Part shown: piece by piece, positions 63,581 to 64,000 of the stretch
Position numbering within the stretch: position 1 is the first letter of the stretch
How the letters are laid out: each line of letters opens with the position of its first letter
Source of the DNA: Mimachlamys varia
Lineage: Eukaryota; Mollusca; Bivalvia; Pectinida; Pectinidae
NCBI GenBank assembly: GCA_947623455.1
Contig: OX392527.1
Coordinates: 11,342,001 to 11,406,000, forward strand
Reading direction: 5' to 3'
DNA length: 64,000 nucleotides
Notes under the pieces: model-generated
What the model was told of the DNA's origin: nothing
What the model saw: only the letters and a program-made list of their open reading frames with translations
Databases searched by the model: none
Program-made: the position numbers and the translations under genes

Positions 63581-63770
63581 TATCTCCCAGCTTTAGAAGG
63601 TTTATATACCAGACCAATATATATTCAAAACGATCCTTATCAGCAACGGCTTATCGCTGGCTCTGCTAATTATATGTGTTCAACTAAGTACAGTTGTAAC
63701 TTCTTTACTGCCATTGTTAGTACCATTAAGTCATGACTATAGTACTTTTATGACTTATACCCAAGAAGTG
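63581..63770 (+). pseudogene. Penelope-type retroelement fragment
   Basis: Shares AACG/AAGG-ATCCTTAT, ATCGCTGGCTCTGCTAATTA and TTGTTAGTACCATTAAGTCA-like stretches with 41785..41895, the YW-PNLHK to STKPLSK part of the RT. Short and interrupted. Confidence 0.55.
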
Positions 63771-64000
63771 TAATTAACGGGACGCGTTTATGAAAAACTC
63801 GAAAGATTTATTATTACATTTTTACCAGTGAAATATCGAAAATTATTCATTCTATAAAAGTGATTTTTTCACTAGTGAAAAATGAAAATATCACTTTTGC
63901 TGATTTAAAGAGTAACTGAAGTGCAAAAAGAAACTGAAATGATCAGATTCGTTGTGCCTACATTAATACATTGTCGAAAACCGCATCGAAATCGGCCGAC

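Overview
The window looks like AT-rich nuclear DNA of an invertebrate, most likely a bivalve mollusc. Evidence: an intron-rich cadherin gene, GT-AG introns, a tyrosine-recombinase (YR) retrotransposon, Penelope-type retroelement debris, a SINE and small palindromic elements, and a GACGG-rich hairpin repeat of a kind I associate with bivalve genomes. The species is inferred, not proven. No prokaryotic features are present.

Main gene. One large gene on the minus strand runs from 63193 down to at least 3065, open at its 5' end and probably its 3' end. I could chain 20 exons (E1 to E20, about 3.8 kb of coding sequence) in which every splice phase matches the next exon. It encodes the C-terminal part of a cadherin-23/protocadherin-like adhesion receptor: one partial and nine further extracellular cadherin (EC) repeats (E1 to E13), a membrane-proximal module (E14 to E16), one transmembrane helix (E17) and a basic cytoplasmic tail (E18 to E20). 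A possible further exon exists in two tandem copies at 2711..2850 and 1212..1351.

Introns. Most of the window is intronic tandem repeat. In six splice-donor contexts of this one gene, the minisatellite starts at the 3' end of an exon. Its unit contains a copy of the last ~10-38 exon bases plus the 5' splice site. Examples: 6808..17258 after the transmembrane exon, 26071..27659 after E13, 29463..31320 after E12, 35622..38130 after E9, 46047..51793 after E3, and 226..1235 plus 1966..2734 after the duplicated tail exon. The gene therefore carries several hundred tandem copies of its own 5' splice sites. This is the most unusual thing in the window. The very long ORFs read through these arrays are artefacts of unit lengths divisible by three.

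Mobile elements. A 5.2-kb Ngaro-like YR retrotransposon lies at 56815..62013 (plus strand, inside intron 1), with gag, RT/RNase H, tyrosine recombinase and split direct repeats in the order A1-ORFs-B1-A2-B2. Its pol is broken by a frameshift and a stop. Three decayed fragments of one Penelope-type retroelement lie at 3826..4290, 41180..42720 and 63581..63770. Other elements are a ~1-kb inverted-repeat element flanked by TTAA (23949..24950), a SINE (23650..23840), several small palindromic elements and a mariner-like end fragment.

Limits. Exon limits, phases and repeat units were read by eye. Copy numbers are length divided by unit. No database search or RNA evidence was available.
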